The notes: generated from the letters alone by a model not told the origin. Positions 46,650-58,110 are shown, counted from the first letter of the stretch. The stretch: DNA of 64,000 bases from Carya illinoinensis (GCF_018687715.1 NC_056762.1:14304364-14368363), one strand, 5' to 3'. Numbers and translations: made by a program.

Positions 46650-49600
46650 TGAACACCCTGCTTAAAGATAACTTTAGGACTTGAGTTTAGCACCTAAGAA
46701 CCTAACTAGTTTCGATGTGTTATTTTAAAATGTTGAGTTTATTTTGGCATGAGATTCACATAATGGGTTTAGTTAGAATTTTTATAATATTTTTATTTTA
46801 TTTTTTTAGGATGATTACCAAGAGGCGAATAGTGGTATGACACATGGCATATTGATGGGCTAAAATGATAAGTGTTGGATGGATGTAAGAGTAGCCAAAA
46901 TAGTGTTTTATTTAGGGCCCTAATTCACTAAGGATGAAATGGGCTAAGAATAGAAGTTAAAAGCCTTAGGTGAAATTGGGAGTTAGAAGATCCTAGGCCT
47001 TTCTTGAAGGACATTAGAAATTAGGCCCAATAAGATGTACTTTAGCCATTGGGACTAACTTAGTAAGAGTAAAGGCCATTGACCCAACCTAAGAAACACC
47101 TAAGATTAAGACTCATCCTAGTAAACCTTTGAGTCCATATGTAGCCCCCTCAAATCTGGACATAAGGTTGATATAGTAACCCACACCAAAGCCCACATCC
47201 AAGGCTTCTACAAATGGCCCAACAAGCCAACCCATGAGGCTCAAAAGCTTTGTCTTTTATTTCATCCTTCCAAATAAGGTCCACTTACACCATACCATTG
47301 GCTTCTCTTTAGCCCAAGAGGAACCACATGCCCCTAGGGTTTTCTACTCAACCATGGTTAAGCTTCTAACTTAAGTTAAAAAGTACTACTCATCTCACAA
47401 TTGTTTAGTGATCTCAAATCTTGATTTTTACATAGTTTTCTTTAAGATATTTTTCTTCACAATTATAATTTGAAATTTTTGGTTTTTATTATTTATTTGT
47501 ATTTTTCATAGACTAACCTAGAAGGTTAGGCTTCACCCAACACATATCAATTGGAATGAAGCCATGTTCATGCCTTAATAACAACCAATCGACACCTTGA
47601 TGCGTCACCACTTGCACTTCATCAAACCAGCCCCTAGCCCATGCCACTTCCACCATATTTTCAATTGTAATTGCACAAATCACACCTCACCACATCATAC
47701 AATGTTCATACTTAGCATTGGACAAAATGGCTTCAATAAACCAAACCAAAACCCAACTATTCCCTTAGAGGTTTAGTTGAAACTGAGGACCTCAACCATT
47801 CAAAGAATTTTTGCTCTTGCTTTAACCCCCTCCACATGCCACCACCCCTTCCCTCCAATCCCTAAGAGGTCCCTCAAGTGCTCATGAAACTATTGACCAA
47901 GTTTTTCCCATAGAAATGCCAAAACCAATTGGCATTGGTAGAAAGAGCCACTAAGCAACCACCCCATTGCATCCCCTTCCATGACCTGCTCTTAAATGAT
48001 CACTTGGCTGCCAATCCTTCTACCCATTTCATATCTTGTGTTGATCATCAAGCATGTTTTTGGTTTTGCTTGATTTAAGTTTAATTCATCTGTTCTTGAT
48101 TAATATGCTTAGGGTTGAATAATGAGCATTTAGAAAAGCCCTTTGATTGGAATAAGAATGAAAATTCATGATTTAATTTGGCTTTAAATAATTCTTTGGT
48201 TAAGAAAAGCTAGAAACATCATGCATATGCTTAATGGATACTTTAGTGGTAATTTGGCCCTAATCCATGCTTAAGTGTTGGGATGAATTTGCAGGATATA
48301 AACCTAAGATTTTAAGTTGTGCCAAAGGTTATATTCAAAGTTGCATTTGAGGAAATGTGAAGCACACATGCATCCATAGATGTTTTAAACTTGAAATCAC
48401 ACATAGGCCTTAAAGGGATGCATGCCACACGTTGAGCATTTTGTTTAGCTTGGTTGCCTTTTGATTCTTGAAATTCTAAGGGCATAGAATATATGAGGTT
48501 TTCGAAATTTGGAGAATTTTGGAGCCCAAATGTAAATAGTGAAAAATTTAGTGTCTTAGTGGCAATTTTGCAAATTATAGGGCCAGTTTTGTAAATAATG
48601 AATTTTGGAATCCTTCGATCATGAACATCTTCCTTAGTGGTACAAATCATAAGTTAGAATAAGTTTGATTACAGCCGCATCAATTCTCTAACTTTGAAAA
48701 GTTTGTAAGTTAGCCTCTAACTTACATCTTAATAAATTATTTATGATTTATGTATAAATGACACATTCATGTTATAGTTGTCATTTTGAGTATAAACATC
48801 ATGTGATATGATACATTGAGTATTTGATCACTTGCTTACATGACATGTGCAAGTTTCACCTTTTGAGCATGTCATATAAAATTGTCATTTTCACATGACG
48901 CATAATTTACAAACACATGTCATGAAAGATGTTTTTAAGCATTGCATGAAAATCAATTTTTTTCATGACTCCGAAGGTTAGGATGGAGAATTGTCCTAGT
49001 GGAACTCCCCAGTCCACTCTGGAGTGAATAAAAATGGATTGCAAACACCTGGGTTGATAAATAATCGTCAGCAGGCTTCGAATGGATTCATTTTGAAGAA
49101 TGTCGGAGCGAAGTCATTTATGGCACTTAACAATGGTGGGTGCATATGTTATGATAAATGTTATGATATTATGATGAAATGTTATATTACTAATGCATTG
49201 AGAATGAGTTTACAGACAATGTAGTTACAACATGAGTTTTAATACCGTCACAAGCAAGTACTCACAATGCATATGGGGAACTATGATGATACCATACTTT
49301 ATGATGTTAATGTTAATGTTAATATTAATGATATGTTTTTTTTTTCAATGATGGAAAGTTACTATTTTGAAAAGGATGAATTGAAAAAATGTTCTCTGTA
49401 AGAAAATGTGCATCAAAGGTTTTGAAAATGTTGAGGAATCTGGATGAGAGACAAATTCTAATTTTCTATATAGCATGCATTTCATATTTATTATTTTTCA
49501 TGCATAATTTATCTTGGTGCAAATTGATTGTTTAACTTACTAAGATTTCAAGTAATTCTCACTCTTTGTGAACTCACTATCATTTCAACTGAAATGATAA

Positions 49601-50013
49601 AAGTTGTATCAGGATCAGAAGAGAACAAACATAGTGGACTGGTGGATACGATTAGTTGAGGAGGAGCTAGACCCTAATTGAAGATTAGATCTCATTTTAA
49701 TGTTTATTGCAATAACTCTATATATGATAGAGCGTATTAGAGAGTTGATCTAATTATCGAGACTTGATTTAAGTATTTTGTATTGAGGATATGCTATCTT
49801 TAAGTTTGAGCTTATAATGATTACTAAAGTTATTGGGATGTTTAGATCATTTTGGCATGAGTTTATGTTAGTCACCATTATTCCACTGTGATTATTGCAT
49901 ACTAGGATGCATTACAAATTAACTGTCATGAACGAGGGTATATAACCTTGTGTTGTATGTCCCAATGCTCCAAGTCTCGATTACATCCCAAACGGTGACC
50001 TAGGGGCATCACA
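46650..50013 (+). mobile_element. 3.36-kb solo LTR, Ty3/gypsy chromovirus-like
   Basis: Begins TGAACACCC and ends GGGGCATCACA. The end is nearly identical to the L2-type LTR terminus GGGGCGTCACA. No gag/pol coding is found in between. The tail (49500-50013) has the same layout as the other LTR tails in the window. It splits the LINE RNase H, with CCCAT/CTCAT at the borders. I infer LTR-LTR recombination of a former full element. The family is not fixed; Tekay/Del-like by terminus and length only. Confidence 0.7.
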
Positions 50014-50018
50014 CTCAT

Positions 50019-50290
50019 TATAGCTGAGTCTCATGCATTATGGAGGGCTTTGGAAATGTGTGCTAAGCTAAATTTTACAAAAGTAATTTTGAGGGTGATG
50101 CATTGGATGTTACAAAGGCCGTAAATAGTAAAGAGACCAATTGAGAATGGCACAGATAGTTAGCTAAAGACATAAAAGGGGTCATTCATGATAGACTAGA
50201 TTGGGTGGTTCAACATACATATAGGGAATGTGCTTCGTCCTCGAACAAAGCAAAGCGAAGAGGTTCTTTAGCGTAGGCTAGTCAGTTTAC
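50019..50290 (+). pseudogene. LINE RNase H, end part
   Basis: Resumes with IAESHALWRALEMCAKLNFTKVI, followed by the usual RNase H end (DALDV..., WVVQHTYRECA). One or two frameshifts. Continues the remnant at 45205-46649, in phase across the excised solo LTR. Confidence 0.82.
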
Positions 50291-50560
50291 TTGGAGTAGC
50301 TTTCCCGCTGCCCTTCCAGTTGAAGTCATAAGATAAGCAAGCCTCTCTAGTGAGAGTTCTTACATTGAGAGAAAACTGACTCCTATGATAGTGCTAGGTT
50401 CTTCTATTCCTAATCCCTCTCATGTCGATGCATTGTCTAAGGGTTAGAGGGTAGTAAGGGTCTAACCTTGTAAGGCAGGATAAAGAGGCTTACAAACTTC
50501 TAAAAGGGGGAGAGCGCCGGGGCGGCGTCAAGGCGAACGTCGTGACACCATCCGTTTGGA
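50291..50560. other. Unassigned DNA, possibly mitochondrial-like
   Basis: Balanced base composition and wording unlike the surrounding AT-rich DNA. No frame is recognised. Because a ccmFN fragment follows 0.9 kb downstream, part of this stretch may also be of mitochondrial origin, but I cannot name a source. Confidence 0.2.
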
Positions 50561-51005
50561 GCGCGAGGCCGACAGAGCTTGCTGCAAAGGAGATAAGAAA
50601 AGGCTCCGCAGAGGAGATCCGGTAACTGTTATGAATGTGGAGGAGTGGGGCATTTTGCTCATTACTGTCCCAATGTTCAGACGCATGAATACTGTTGGGG
50701 GAGTGCAGAATAGACCAGCTGAAGATGGAAGAGTGAACGTTGTGGAGCCTAGAGCTCAGGAAGCTCTAAAGGTAAGTTCAAGTCAGAAACATAGCGGGGG
50801 TTCTGAAGCTTAGGAGAGGAGACAGTTTCATTGTCGTTCGATTGTGCGGCAACATGAGCCAACATTAGCAGAAAGGAGGAGGAGACGGAAGGCTGTATTC
50901 CAAATCTATGTCGGAATTGGCAAGTGCAAAGATGATCATTGATGCTGGGAGTTTGGATAACATAGCGTCCACAGAGATGGTTGATCAGTTGGAGTTGGGG
51001 AAGTG
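50561..51005 (+). pseudogene. Ty3/gypsy gag zinc knuckle and protease scraps
   Basis: At 50627-50668 the frame reads CYECGGVGHFAHYC, a canonical CX2CX4HX4C retroviral-type zinc knuckle, preceded by a basic stretch. In another phase, 50931-50990 encodes MIIDAGSLDNIASTEMVDQL, matching the gypsy protease active site (D-x-G-S, then N-x-A/V-S-x-x-M/V-V). Frameshifts and stops lie between. The protease breaks off near 51005. The clade was not determined. Confidence 0.7.
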
Positions 51006-51169
51006 AAAGCAGGTTTTTTATATTTAATTCATCCCTATGGACGTATTACACACCCAACTCGTATAAAGCAGACTCAGAAGATACCTCCAGAAAGAGATGG
51101 CTGCATCTGCACCTAAGGGCTGATTATTGGTTATTGGTTATTGGGTCTAGCTTCTTAGAAAGTCGTAGG

Positions 51170-51523
51170 GAGAGATCGGACAATCTGATGATATACACTT
51201 GTGATGTCAGGATGAAGAATTGCGAACATAATAATTTCTGGTTGACCATGTTCCCAGAAAAAAGATACTTTCTAGAAACTACGAGCACGACTGAAGTGGC
51301 TATTCATAGAAATCCATTTACGGATCTATATGCTTCAATTGGAACTGGAAGTTCCATAACAGGTGGCTGGTATACCACCATAATTAAACTGCCTTTTCTT
51401 TTTATTTTTCAGATAGGATTTATGTTGGCTTCGTCGGGACGCTCGCGTAGTTTGTTACATCAGCTCCAAAAGGATAAGTTGAGTTGGAATTGAGAAAGTT
51501 CCGTGGAGTTCATAATTGCATAA
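51170..51523 (+). pseudogene. ccmFN: Nuclear copy of mitochondrial ccmFN, 3' end (NUMT)
   Basis: The frame with FPEKRYFLETTSTTEVAIH, FTDLYASIGTGSS, GGWYTTIIKLPF, GFMLASSGRSRSL and LHQLQKDKLSWN corresponds, from memory, to the C-terminus of plant mitochondrial CcmFN. That protein is a subunit of the haem lyase for cytochrome c maturation, in the inner mitochondrial membrane. After LSWN comes TGA (51491-51493). The frame then continues with ESSVEFIIA and TAA (51521-51523), as the family does after an Arg there, so TGA looks like CGA to TGA. Hydrophobic segments at about 51385-51440 fit the last membrane helix. As an isolated 3' fragment among retroelements it cannot be functional. Confidence 0.75.
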
Positions 51524-51913
51524 AAGGAGTCAAAGTAGTGGCTGCGGCGCGTCGAGGCACTTCTTCGATGGTCCCCGTCCGCCCGGTTTATGAGCCCCTT
51601 TCTGATTCCCTCACCCAATCTCATGAGAAGCAAGCCCAGCAGGCCCTGCCTTAACCTGTCCCCAGACAGCCAACCCTCACCAGGCTGCTGGCATTGCTAA
51701 ATGCTCCTCCACGACAGATGCGAAAGTGGCTAAAGAAGTCGGATGAATAAAGTACTAAAGTAGCTCATAATCTTGCTAGATTTTCTCTTACAACTGTAAA
51801 TGAGGAACATGTTTGGATAGAAAGTGGCCGAGTTGGGATACATAGCTTTGTATTACAGAATGAACTCTGTATTGTTTGATTCTTGTGGAATATTAGAAAG
51901 CATGTTATTTTCT
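51524..51913 (+). other. Non-coding stretch before a poly(A) run
   Basis: The first half (51535-51720) is GC-rich with no recognised frame. The second half is AT-rich and looks like a 3' untranslated tail leading to the A-run at 51914. Confidence 0.3.
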
Positions 51914-51930
51914 AAAAAAAAAAAAAAAAT
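51914..51930 (+). repeat. Poly(A) run
   Basis: About 16 consecutive A. It follows a 3'-end-like AT-rich stretch and could be the 3' tail of a LINE or of a LINE-mobilised transcript. Confidence 0.6.
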
Positions 51931-52913
51931 TGATTGCTTTAAGGAACCATAAAAATGTAATCTTTAGAAAGATTTACACGTACAAACCTAAGAAAAATCT
52001 TGAGTTATGTATTTTGTTGTCGGGCGAGTATGTCAAAGATTTGTGGGCGATAATGAGCTGTAAAATTACAACTGTGTACTTTTATATCTAAGAGTTACTA
52101 TGGTTTTGTATTCTCATAAATTAAAAAGAAAAGAAGTCTTGGGATTTGAGAGCCAGCTCTCAGTCTTTCTGAAAGAGTTTTGAGTTAAGTAGTTGTGGCA
52201 AAACTTTTTGTGTTGCATTGTATATATAATGGTTGCATTTACACGGTTGTTCGGGCAGTTGTAATATATAGGATAAAGATATCTCTCTCTTAGAGTGTGA
52301 AACAATTGATGTTGCTCATTATTTTTGTCGAGCAATAGTTCTACTTGAAGAGTTTGTTCATTGAGATGATATCTGAAATGAAAGGAAACCATAACACATT
52401 ATCATAAGAATCTCCCTCCATTTCCTACTGTTTTTGTATTTTTATATAAAGGGAATTTTATTGTGCAGTGGTAACTGCGGAGATATAATGGGTGTCTTCA
52501 GCTTTAGCATGGTTATATTATTGGAATCACCTATATTTGCTAATTTTATATGTAATTAGGTTATCGGCTTAAAATTTCTGTCTATTTGAAGAAATGGAGA
52601 AGTATTGACGTTGCCGTAGATAATCAGCATAAAATGTATTATGGTTAGGACGTTTTAAAAATCTTTACTAACCATTGTAAAAATTGAATTTACTTTTCTG
52701 TGTAGTGTGTACCATGGTCGAACAAACACAGGCTAAATATTGTAATTTAATGATTATTTCAATGGTCTCTTTGGGACAGGATTCCGAATGAACTTGTAGA
52801 AGTGTGCAAATCTTAAAGGGACAACCAAGTTGCTCTTCAGTTATTTTCATCTATCTATTTGTATGGGATGAAGCTAGAGTCCCTTCAACATTAAAGTTTT
52901 ATGGACTCAGGAC
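51931..52913. other. Intergenic, nothing recognised
   Basis: AT-rich DNA with only short random frames on both strands. No repeats or domains were noted. Confidence 0.4.
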
Positions 52914-53124
52914 AGGTTTGGTAAGTAAGATGTGAATTTTGAGTTGAGATGAAAATTTAAAATATTATTTTTAAGTATTATTATTGTTTTGGGATTTAAA
53001 AAAGTTGTATTAGGATTTGAGTTGAATTGTATATTATATTTTGTGTAAAAATTTGAAAAAAGTGTAATGATAAAATAAGAATTTTGAATTGAAATGAGAA
53101 TTTTGGGTTGAGATGAGAATCTAG
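52914..53124 (+). mobile_element. MITE-like short repeat (Juglandaceae-type wording)
   Basis: Starts aggtttggtaag, then gagttgagatgaaaattt, taagtattattattgttttggga, tgtattatattttgtgtaaaaatttg, and ends with gaattgaaatgagaattttgggttgagatgagaat. The first and last parts are loosely inverted versions of each other. From memory this resembles a very abundant non-autonomous element in walnut/hickory genomes. The right terminus appears eroded. A fragment with the inverted wording lies at 53428-53500. Confidence 0.55.
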
Positions 53125-53427
53125 GTAGTTTATCTGGCTCGAACCGGCACACACATAACTGGGTTTTGGACTGGATCTCATATTGCAAAACTTGAACCTA
53201 TTCAGTTCGGGTATAGGTTTAAAACCCGGTACCCGGATTTATTTAAAACGCTTACCTCATCCTTTTAGTTTTGGAAAAGTCTAAATGCAAGCAGTTTGGG
53301 GACCGATTAGGGACCAATTGATTAAAATAATCCGTTTAATGAAACGGTGTGTTTCAATCTGACAGAAGTGAATGAGTTGGGTGGGAAGGAAATTGAAATG
53401 GAAACGCATTTCTTCTCCATTCTTAGG

Positions 53428-53500
53428 CAGGTTTGGTAATCAAAAATTCTCATTTCAAACTCAAAATTCTCATCTCATCATTACACCTTTCCCAAATTTC
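53428..53500 (-). mobile_element. Partial MITE-like end, opposite orientation
   Basis: gcaggtttggtaat followed by aaaattctcatttcaaactcaaaattctcatctcatcattacacc is the near reverse complement of the right part of the repeat at 52914-53124. No second end is visible. Confidence 0.45.
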
Positions 53501-53702
53501 ATTCTCTAGATTTTCCTCCATTTTCTTTCCTTCTCTTTGTCTCCCTCTCTCTCTCTCTCATCCGTTCTCTTCACTTCTCACCCATCGATTCGAGTTCTCT
53601 CCTCCATCAAAATCCATTTTTTTAGTCTTCTTTGTTATGAACCCTAACCCTAAGCCGATTTTCCCAAATCCCTCTTCTTGGTGAAAGCTCTTCAACGTAT
53701 AG
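53501..53702 (+). other. 5' untranslated exon of GRF gene with small uORF
   Basis: A CT-rich leader (53520-53600) ends in TATAG followed by gtatct at 53703, a plausible splice donor. A 15-codon upstream frame (ATG 53637, stop 53682-53684) lies inside. It is about 1.9 kb upstream of the acceptor at 55641, and I infer it belongs to the GRF gene. That link is inferred from position and splice signals only. Confidence 0.4.
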
Positions 53703-55640
53703 GTATCTCTCTCTCTACTTCTCTATCTTTGTTTTTCCTATTTTTTGCTTGATCTCTCTCTTGAAATAGAAACGAGATTTTAAATTTGGTTATAGTCTTT
53801 TCATTCAAAATTTCAATGATTTTAAATATGCAAATAAAAAACCCATGCCAAGCTCGAAATTTGTTGGTCCATGATTTCCTTCAATTGTTCGAAACTGAGC
53901 CCAACAAGGCTATACAATTTTGGAGTCGAGGGCGAAGTATGGAGATGTTTTTGCGTCGGTTTCGGTGTTGTAGCCCAAGGGGAGTGAGTCAAAGGATTCT
54001 GGCCTAAGGGGATCGAAGACAGAGGTGAAGGGCGTGCCGGCAAGTTTCGATGATTTGATACCCTAGTTTGGTGGTAATGTGTTTTGGATTTAATTTTGTG
54101 CATGGGAAAACTTTGAAAACACATCTTTAAGCTACCATAAAGGCCTTGCAAATGAAGTGTCAGGATAGAACTATTAGGTACAATTTACATGCCTATATAG
54201 TTTGGATAGATCTGAATGAGTTTGTTCGTTGGCACAAAAGAGTCTTGCATTACATGGTAATCTGTTATGAGTTGACTTTGGAAATGAAAAAGTTATGATA
54301 TGAGTTTAGACATGAATTGACATTTACTTTGGAAAAATTGTATGTAAATACTTTATTTGAACAATTGCCAAGTTTGGTGTCACATACCTTACGGTCTGAT
54401 CTTAGTTGTCTTTCTTTGTTGCGAGGGATGTTCATGATTGTCAAAAATAATAACACATGTAAATCAAACAATCTAATTGGTTACTAAGCATTTTGAAGAT
54501 CCAAACCAAATCATTTACAATTGCTTGTTATCGTGTTACTAAGACTTTTGAAGATTCATTTTAAAGTGCAAGAGGATGAAGTCACATTCCGAGAGAAACC
54601 ATGCATGAGATTGAGATAATTGATCTATTTGCCACAAGTATTGAAGTTGGCACATTTCTTGGGTGGATATATTAGTCAACTTCTAATTCCTTGGTAATCA
54701 TAGATGTGTTTTATCTGTCATTTGTATAGTTTCAAATACAATACCTTTTTAATGCTTTATTCTTGCAGGCAGCAAGTGATTAGCACTTACTTAGCGGTCT
54801 CTTGACTATAAAACACCATGCTTTTCTAATTATTCAAGTCATAGAGTGCCAGATTGAGATGTTTACATTCTTAACACGATTCCTTGTACACGTGAGAAAC
54901 ATACATTAGGATGGACACTTGAAAATTGACATCAGGTATTTCACTTTTATTTGGTATTTCACTGCAAACTCTTTGGCTAGACTTCTACTGCCTTGTTGTG
55001 TTTGTTTTAGTTTTTAGGAGTTAATTAATGAGCTGTTTGATCATCAATTGTTACCGCAAAATTTTCTCAAATTTTGACATATAGGTTTAATTTTACTGAA
55101 CTTGGGCCGATCATTAAAACTACTACCATCATATGCATTAAAATTAAAACTAATTGGGTAATGATATACTTAATTTGTACAGTTATTTTATAACTCATTC
55201 TATAAATAATTGTTAACAGCAAACTGATTGACATTTATATTAGTGTAGAATATCACACTTATAGGATTCTTTTTGTTTTTTATTATCAAATTCTGCAACC
55301 ACATGCTATTGTGTTCGATTGGCCAAGCATTCTTTATGTAATTGTTTTTAAAGAGAATTATGTTGGAATGGGAATGAATGAGGAGTAAATAACTTTGCTT
55401 GGGACTGTCAAAATGGACTGTGTACATTTTTTTGTTGTTGAAGATATTAAGGTCTGTATGCTGCTCCCTAAGACATATATGTAACTTGTGCTACAAATAA
55501 CACCATTGTCTTCTCGAAGTAACTTGATTGGCCAAACATTTTTGCTTGAAGTAACCTGTGGATCAAAGTACAATGTCTTCTAGTTACGAGATAGTGATTG
55601 TTTATCTTTTTCCTTTTTCTTTTTCTTCTTCTTCCTTTAG
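53703..55640 (+). other. Inferred first intron of GRF gene
   Basis: AT-rich, begins gtatct and ends with a T-rich tract and ag at 55639-55640. No coding region recognised. Short frames on both strands lack conserved features. Confidence 0.35.
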
Positions 55641-56253
55641 ATTGGTGGAAAATGTTGAGTAAAGAAAATGTATCATCTTCATTCTCATCATCTTCTATTG
55701 CTAATCATATTTTGGAAAACAACCCAATGTGCACCTGTGGATCACCTGCTTCACTTAGAACTTCAAATACACCAAGAAATCCAGGGCAAGCATTCTTTGG
55801 GTGTTCAAACTACAATATGAAGGCACAAAAATTGTATTGGTTCACATTAACTTGCATTTAACATTTGGCTCAAATTTTTTATATTTATATTCACAAAATA
55901 AATATGTCGTTTAGTTGTTTATATAGGGGTTACCACATTGCAACTTTTTCAAATGGGCAGATAGTGGTCAGGAAAGAGAACAAGAACTTGTGAAAATAGA
56001 GATTGAGCTGTCAAGGAAGAAGGATGAGCTTCAGAAAACACAGGAGGAGTTTCAGAAAACATGGGAAGAGCTTTGAAAATTAGAGGAAGAGGTTCGAAAA
56101 ACTATGGAAGAGGTTCGACATTGGATGGAAGAGGTTCGTAAAAGAGAGGCCGAAATTGTCAAGACGAAGTTGGAAGTTCGGCGTCAATATAGACATATTC
56201 ATATATGTTGGGCAATTTTAATATTACTTTATTTGTACTATGTCTTGTCATGA
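55641..56253 (+). pseudogene. GRF-type zinc finger protein with coiled coil and membrane tail; premature stop
   Basis: Coding exon 1 (ATG 55652 to 55822, 57 codons) and exon 2 (55927-56253). The GRF zinc finger has C27, C29 (MCTCGSP), C51 (FFGCSNY) and C62 (LPHCNFFKWAD) across the splice, then a long charged coiled coil of EEVRK-like repeats, and ends in a hydrophobic tail ILILLYLYYVLS, probably a membrane anchor. Small plant GRF proteins of this build are common; their role is unclear. Two oddities: the donor at 55823 is GC, not GT, and an in-frame TGA (56074-56076) cuts the coiled coil after residue 106 of about 165. The neighbouring repeats have CGA there, so CGA to TGA is likely. Transcribed or not, it looks damaged. 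It converges on the FAR1-like gene. Confidence 0.75.
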
Positions 56254-57627
56254 AGAATACCCACTAAACGAGAATTTAGTGTACTTTTCTGGACACTTTG
56301 GGTACAAAATTGTGATGTTGTATATGTACAATATTTTGGAACTTGTGGGACAACACTTGAAAAACTCTTGTCCGACTTATATATCTTAACTTTTCTATGC
56401 AAGGTGGATGTAGTAGGCAACTATATCTTTTGCAAATTGTCCAGGTGTTGGCCTTGTCAATGTAATTCCAAAATATATAACACTTGCATGCTTAGATCTC
56501 AGTTTCAATCACAAACTTTTAAATCCAGACCTATCACGTTTCGGATTTTTTTGCCACATCCCCATTTTTGCATCATGTTAATCTTGCCAAGCATTCACTT
56601 TGGGCATTCAAGCATCAAAAAAGAACCCAAAATTAAAAACAGTGCAAAATTGGCAGGTTCCATCTATAACTTGACTTTTCATGCCCGAATCCAAGAAAAA
56701 TGAAAATCTTGTAAAATGCCAATATTAGTGAAACCTGTAAATTTTCCTGAAGCCTAATCATGGACAAATTAATCTATCAAATTTATTGACACTAAGAAAA
56801 ATCCATTCTCTAAATCCAAAAGCACCAACATTTAAGTAAAAGAAAACATAGTACAAATTAACTGATGAAAAACAAGGAGTAGAAAATAGCATGATAAATA
56901 TTTCTACTCTCAATTTGTGTATCCATTACAACTTCTAGTTCAAACCTGTGGTAATCTGAGAACATACAAGAGCTTATGCTCTCGTATAATAAAAAACTAA
57001 TTACAATTGCTCTCGTTACCCATCAAAAAATAATCACATGCGAATGTCCACCCATCAAAAAATAATTACAATAGCTCAGTGTCCACCCATAAAAAAAAAA
57101 ATGTACACCATATGGATAAATCTTTTGCAAGTCCTGCTCAAAATATCTTGCAATACATCATCACCCATGGTGGTTTACGAGCTGCTCGACTCCCCATCAT
57201 TCTTCTTCTTACTCTCCCTATTTTTGTACAAATCTGCCATGAAGCTACCCATTCTCCAATTGAAATCAAAGCACACCAAATCAAGTATATATGCTCAATC
57301 GATAGCATAAATTAAGATGAAACTTGATTTAAAAAGAAAAGAAATAAACTAACAAGCACAAGTATTAGTGAAATAACCATTCTAGTTGAAAATATTTAAA
57401 GAAAACTAATAACCCAACAACTTTGGGTTATTAATAAAACATCCCATCAGCATGCCAAATAAATCTATTTGTATATTTCTTGAACATTAATGAACAACTA
57501 AGTCATGAAAAACAGAACACACTCTCACACAACCATAAAGTCATATTTTTGCATTACTCCGTAAGCAAGCAACTGTAGAAAGAATATTAGTGAATAAGCA
57601 TTCAAGATACAAACCCCATAAAGTGTC
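56254..57627. other. Intergenic region between convergent genes
   Basis: No coding recognised. Contains a short tandem repeat (57018-57105). It would hold the 3' ends of the GRF transcript (+) and the FAR1-like transcript (-). Confidence 0.4.
57018..57105 (+). repeat. Short tandem repeat, three units around 'cccatcaaaaaataat'
   Basis: Units begin at about 57019, 57051 and 57087, each with (tgtcc)acccatcaaaaaataat(c/t)aca or a degenerate A-run. Unit spacing is about 32-36 bp. Confidence 0.7.
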
Positions 57628-57690
57628 TCATTGCGATGGTTGTGTCTCACACAAGCTATCTGGCTGGGTTCCATCCAACCCAAGTTGCAT
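57628..57690 (-). other. Inferred last coding exon of FRS gene
   Basis: Acceptor ttcacag before 57690. The exon encodes MQLGLDGTQPDSLCETQPSQ and then TGA (57628-57630). It joins in phase 0 to the exon ending at 57984. The call rests on splice signals, phase and a sensible C-terminus. Confidence 0.55.
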
Positions 57691-57983
57691 CTGTGAACAT
57701 TACAATATAAGTTAAAAATCAAACCTACATACTCACAAGTACTCATATGGAACATTTACTCAGTATCAAGTAGTTAAAGAAGACCAGTTACACTTTCTTG
57801 AGTCTCATTCACTGGAAAGCCTAACTCAACAACACTAAAGTCTAACAATTCGGTAGTGTTTTGTGATGGCTAACAATACATAAGCAGAATATTAGATCAA
57901 AGTAAAGCTATAGCATAGAATTGGTCAATATCTAATAAAAGCTAAATAAAATCTGTCATATCATTAAAAACCTATAAAGCTAC

Positions 57984-58073
57984 CTCAACTGGGATATTTT
58001 GTTGTGTCCCAATATCTGTTTGGCCAAATAAATTCCTGCACGTTCCAACAACTTCGCCTTTTATTCCATGCGG
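57984..58073 (-). other. Inferred penultimate coding exon of FRS gene
   Basis: 90 bases, 30 codons without a stop (PHGIKGEVVGTCRNLFGQ...), with acceptor ctttgtag upstream and donor gtagct downstream. It follows the main exon in phase if the main exon ends at CAG before gttaac. Without splicing, the main frame stops two codons after that donor. Confidence 0.55.
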
Positions 58074-58094
58074 CTACAAAGCAAAAAAAATCAT

Positions 58095-58110
58095 ATATAT
58101 ATATATATTA
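58095..58110. repeat. (AT)n microsatellite
   Basis: Run of about eight AT units inside the intron between FRS exons. Confidence 0.8.

Noticed and set aside
46650..50013. Possible protein genes within the 3.36-kb insert (for example 48312-48650 minus, 49024-49224 plus)
   Set aside because: Short frames without domains inside a sequence with LTR termini and flanking duplication; best explained as LTR.
50556..50813. 85-codon plus frame starting in the basic stretch
   Set aside because: The zinc knuckle is in a different phase. This frame shows no domain and is a shadow of the gag scrap.
55598..55861. Single-exon reading of the GRF gene ending at 55861
   Set aside because: The fourth zinc ligand and the coiled coil lie in the next exon. 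Reading through 55823 gives a truncated finger, so splicing to 55927 is more likely.
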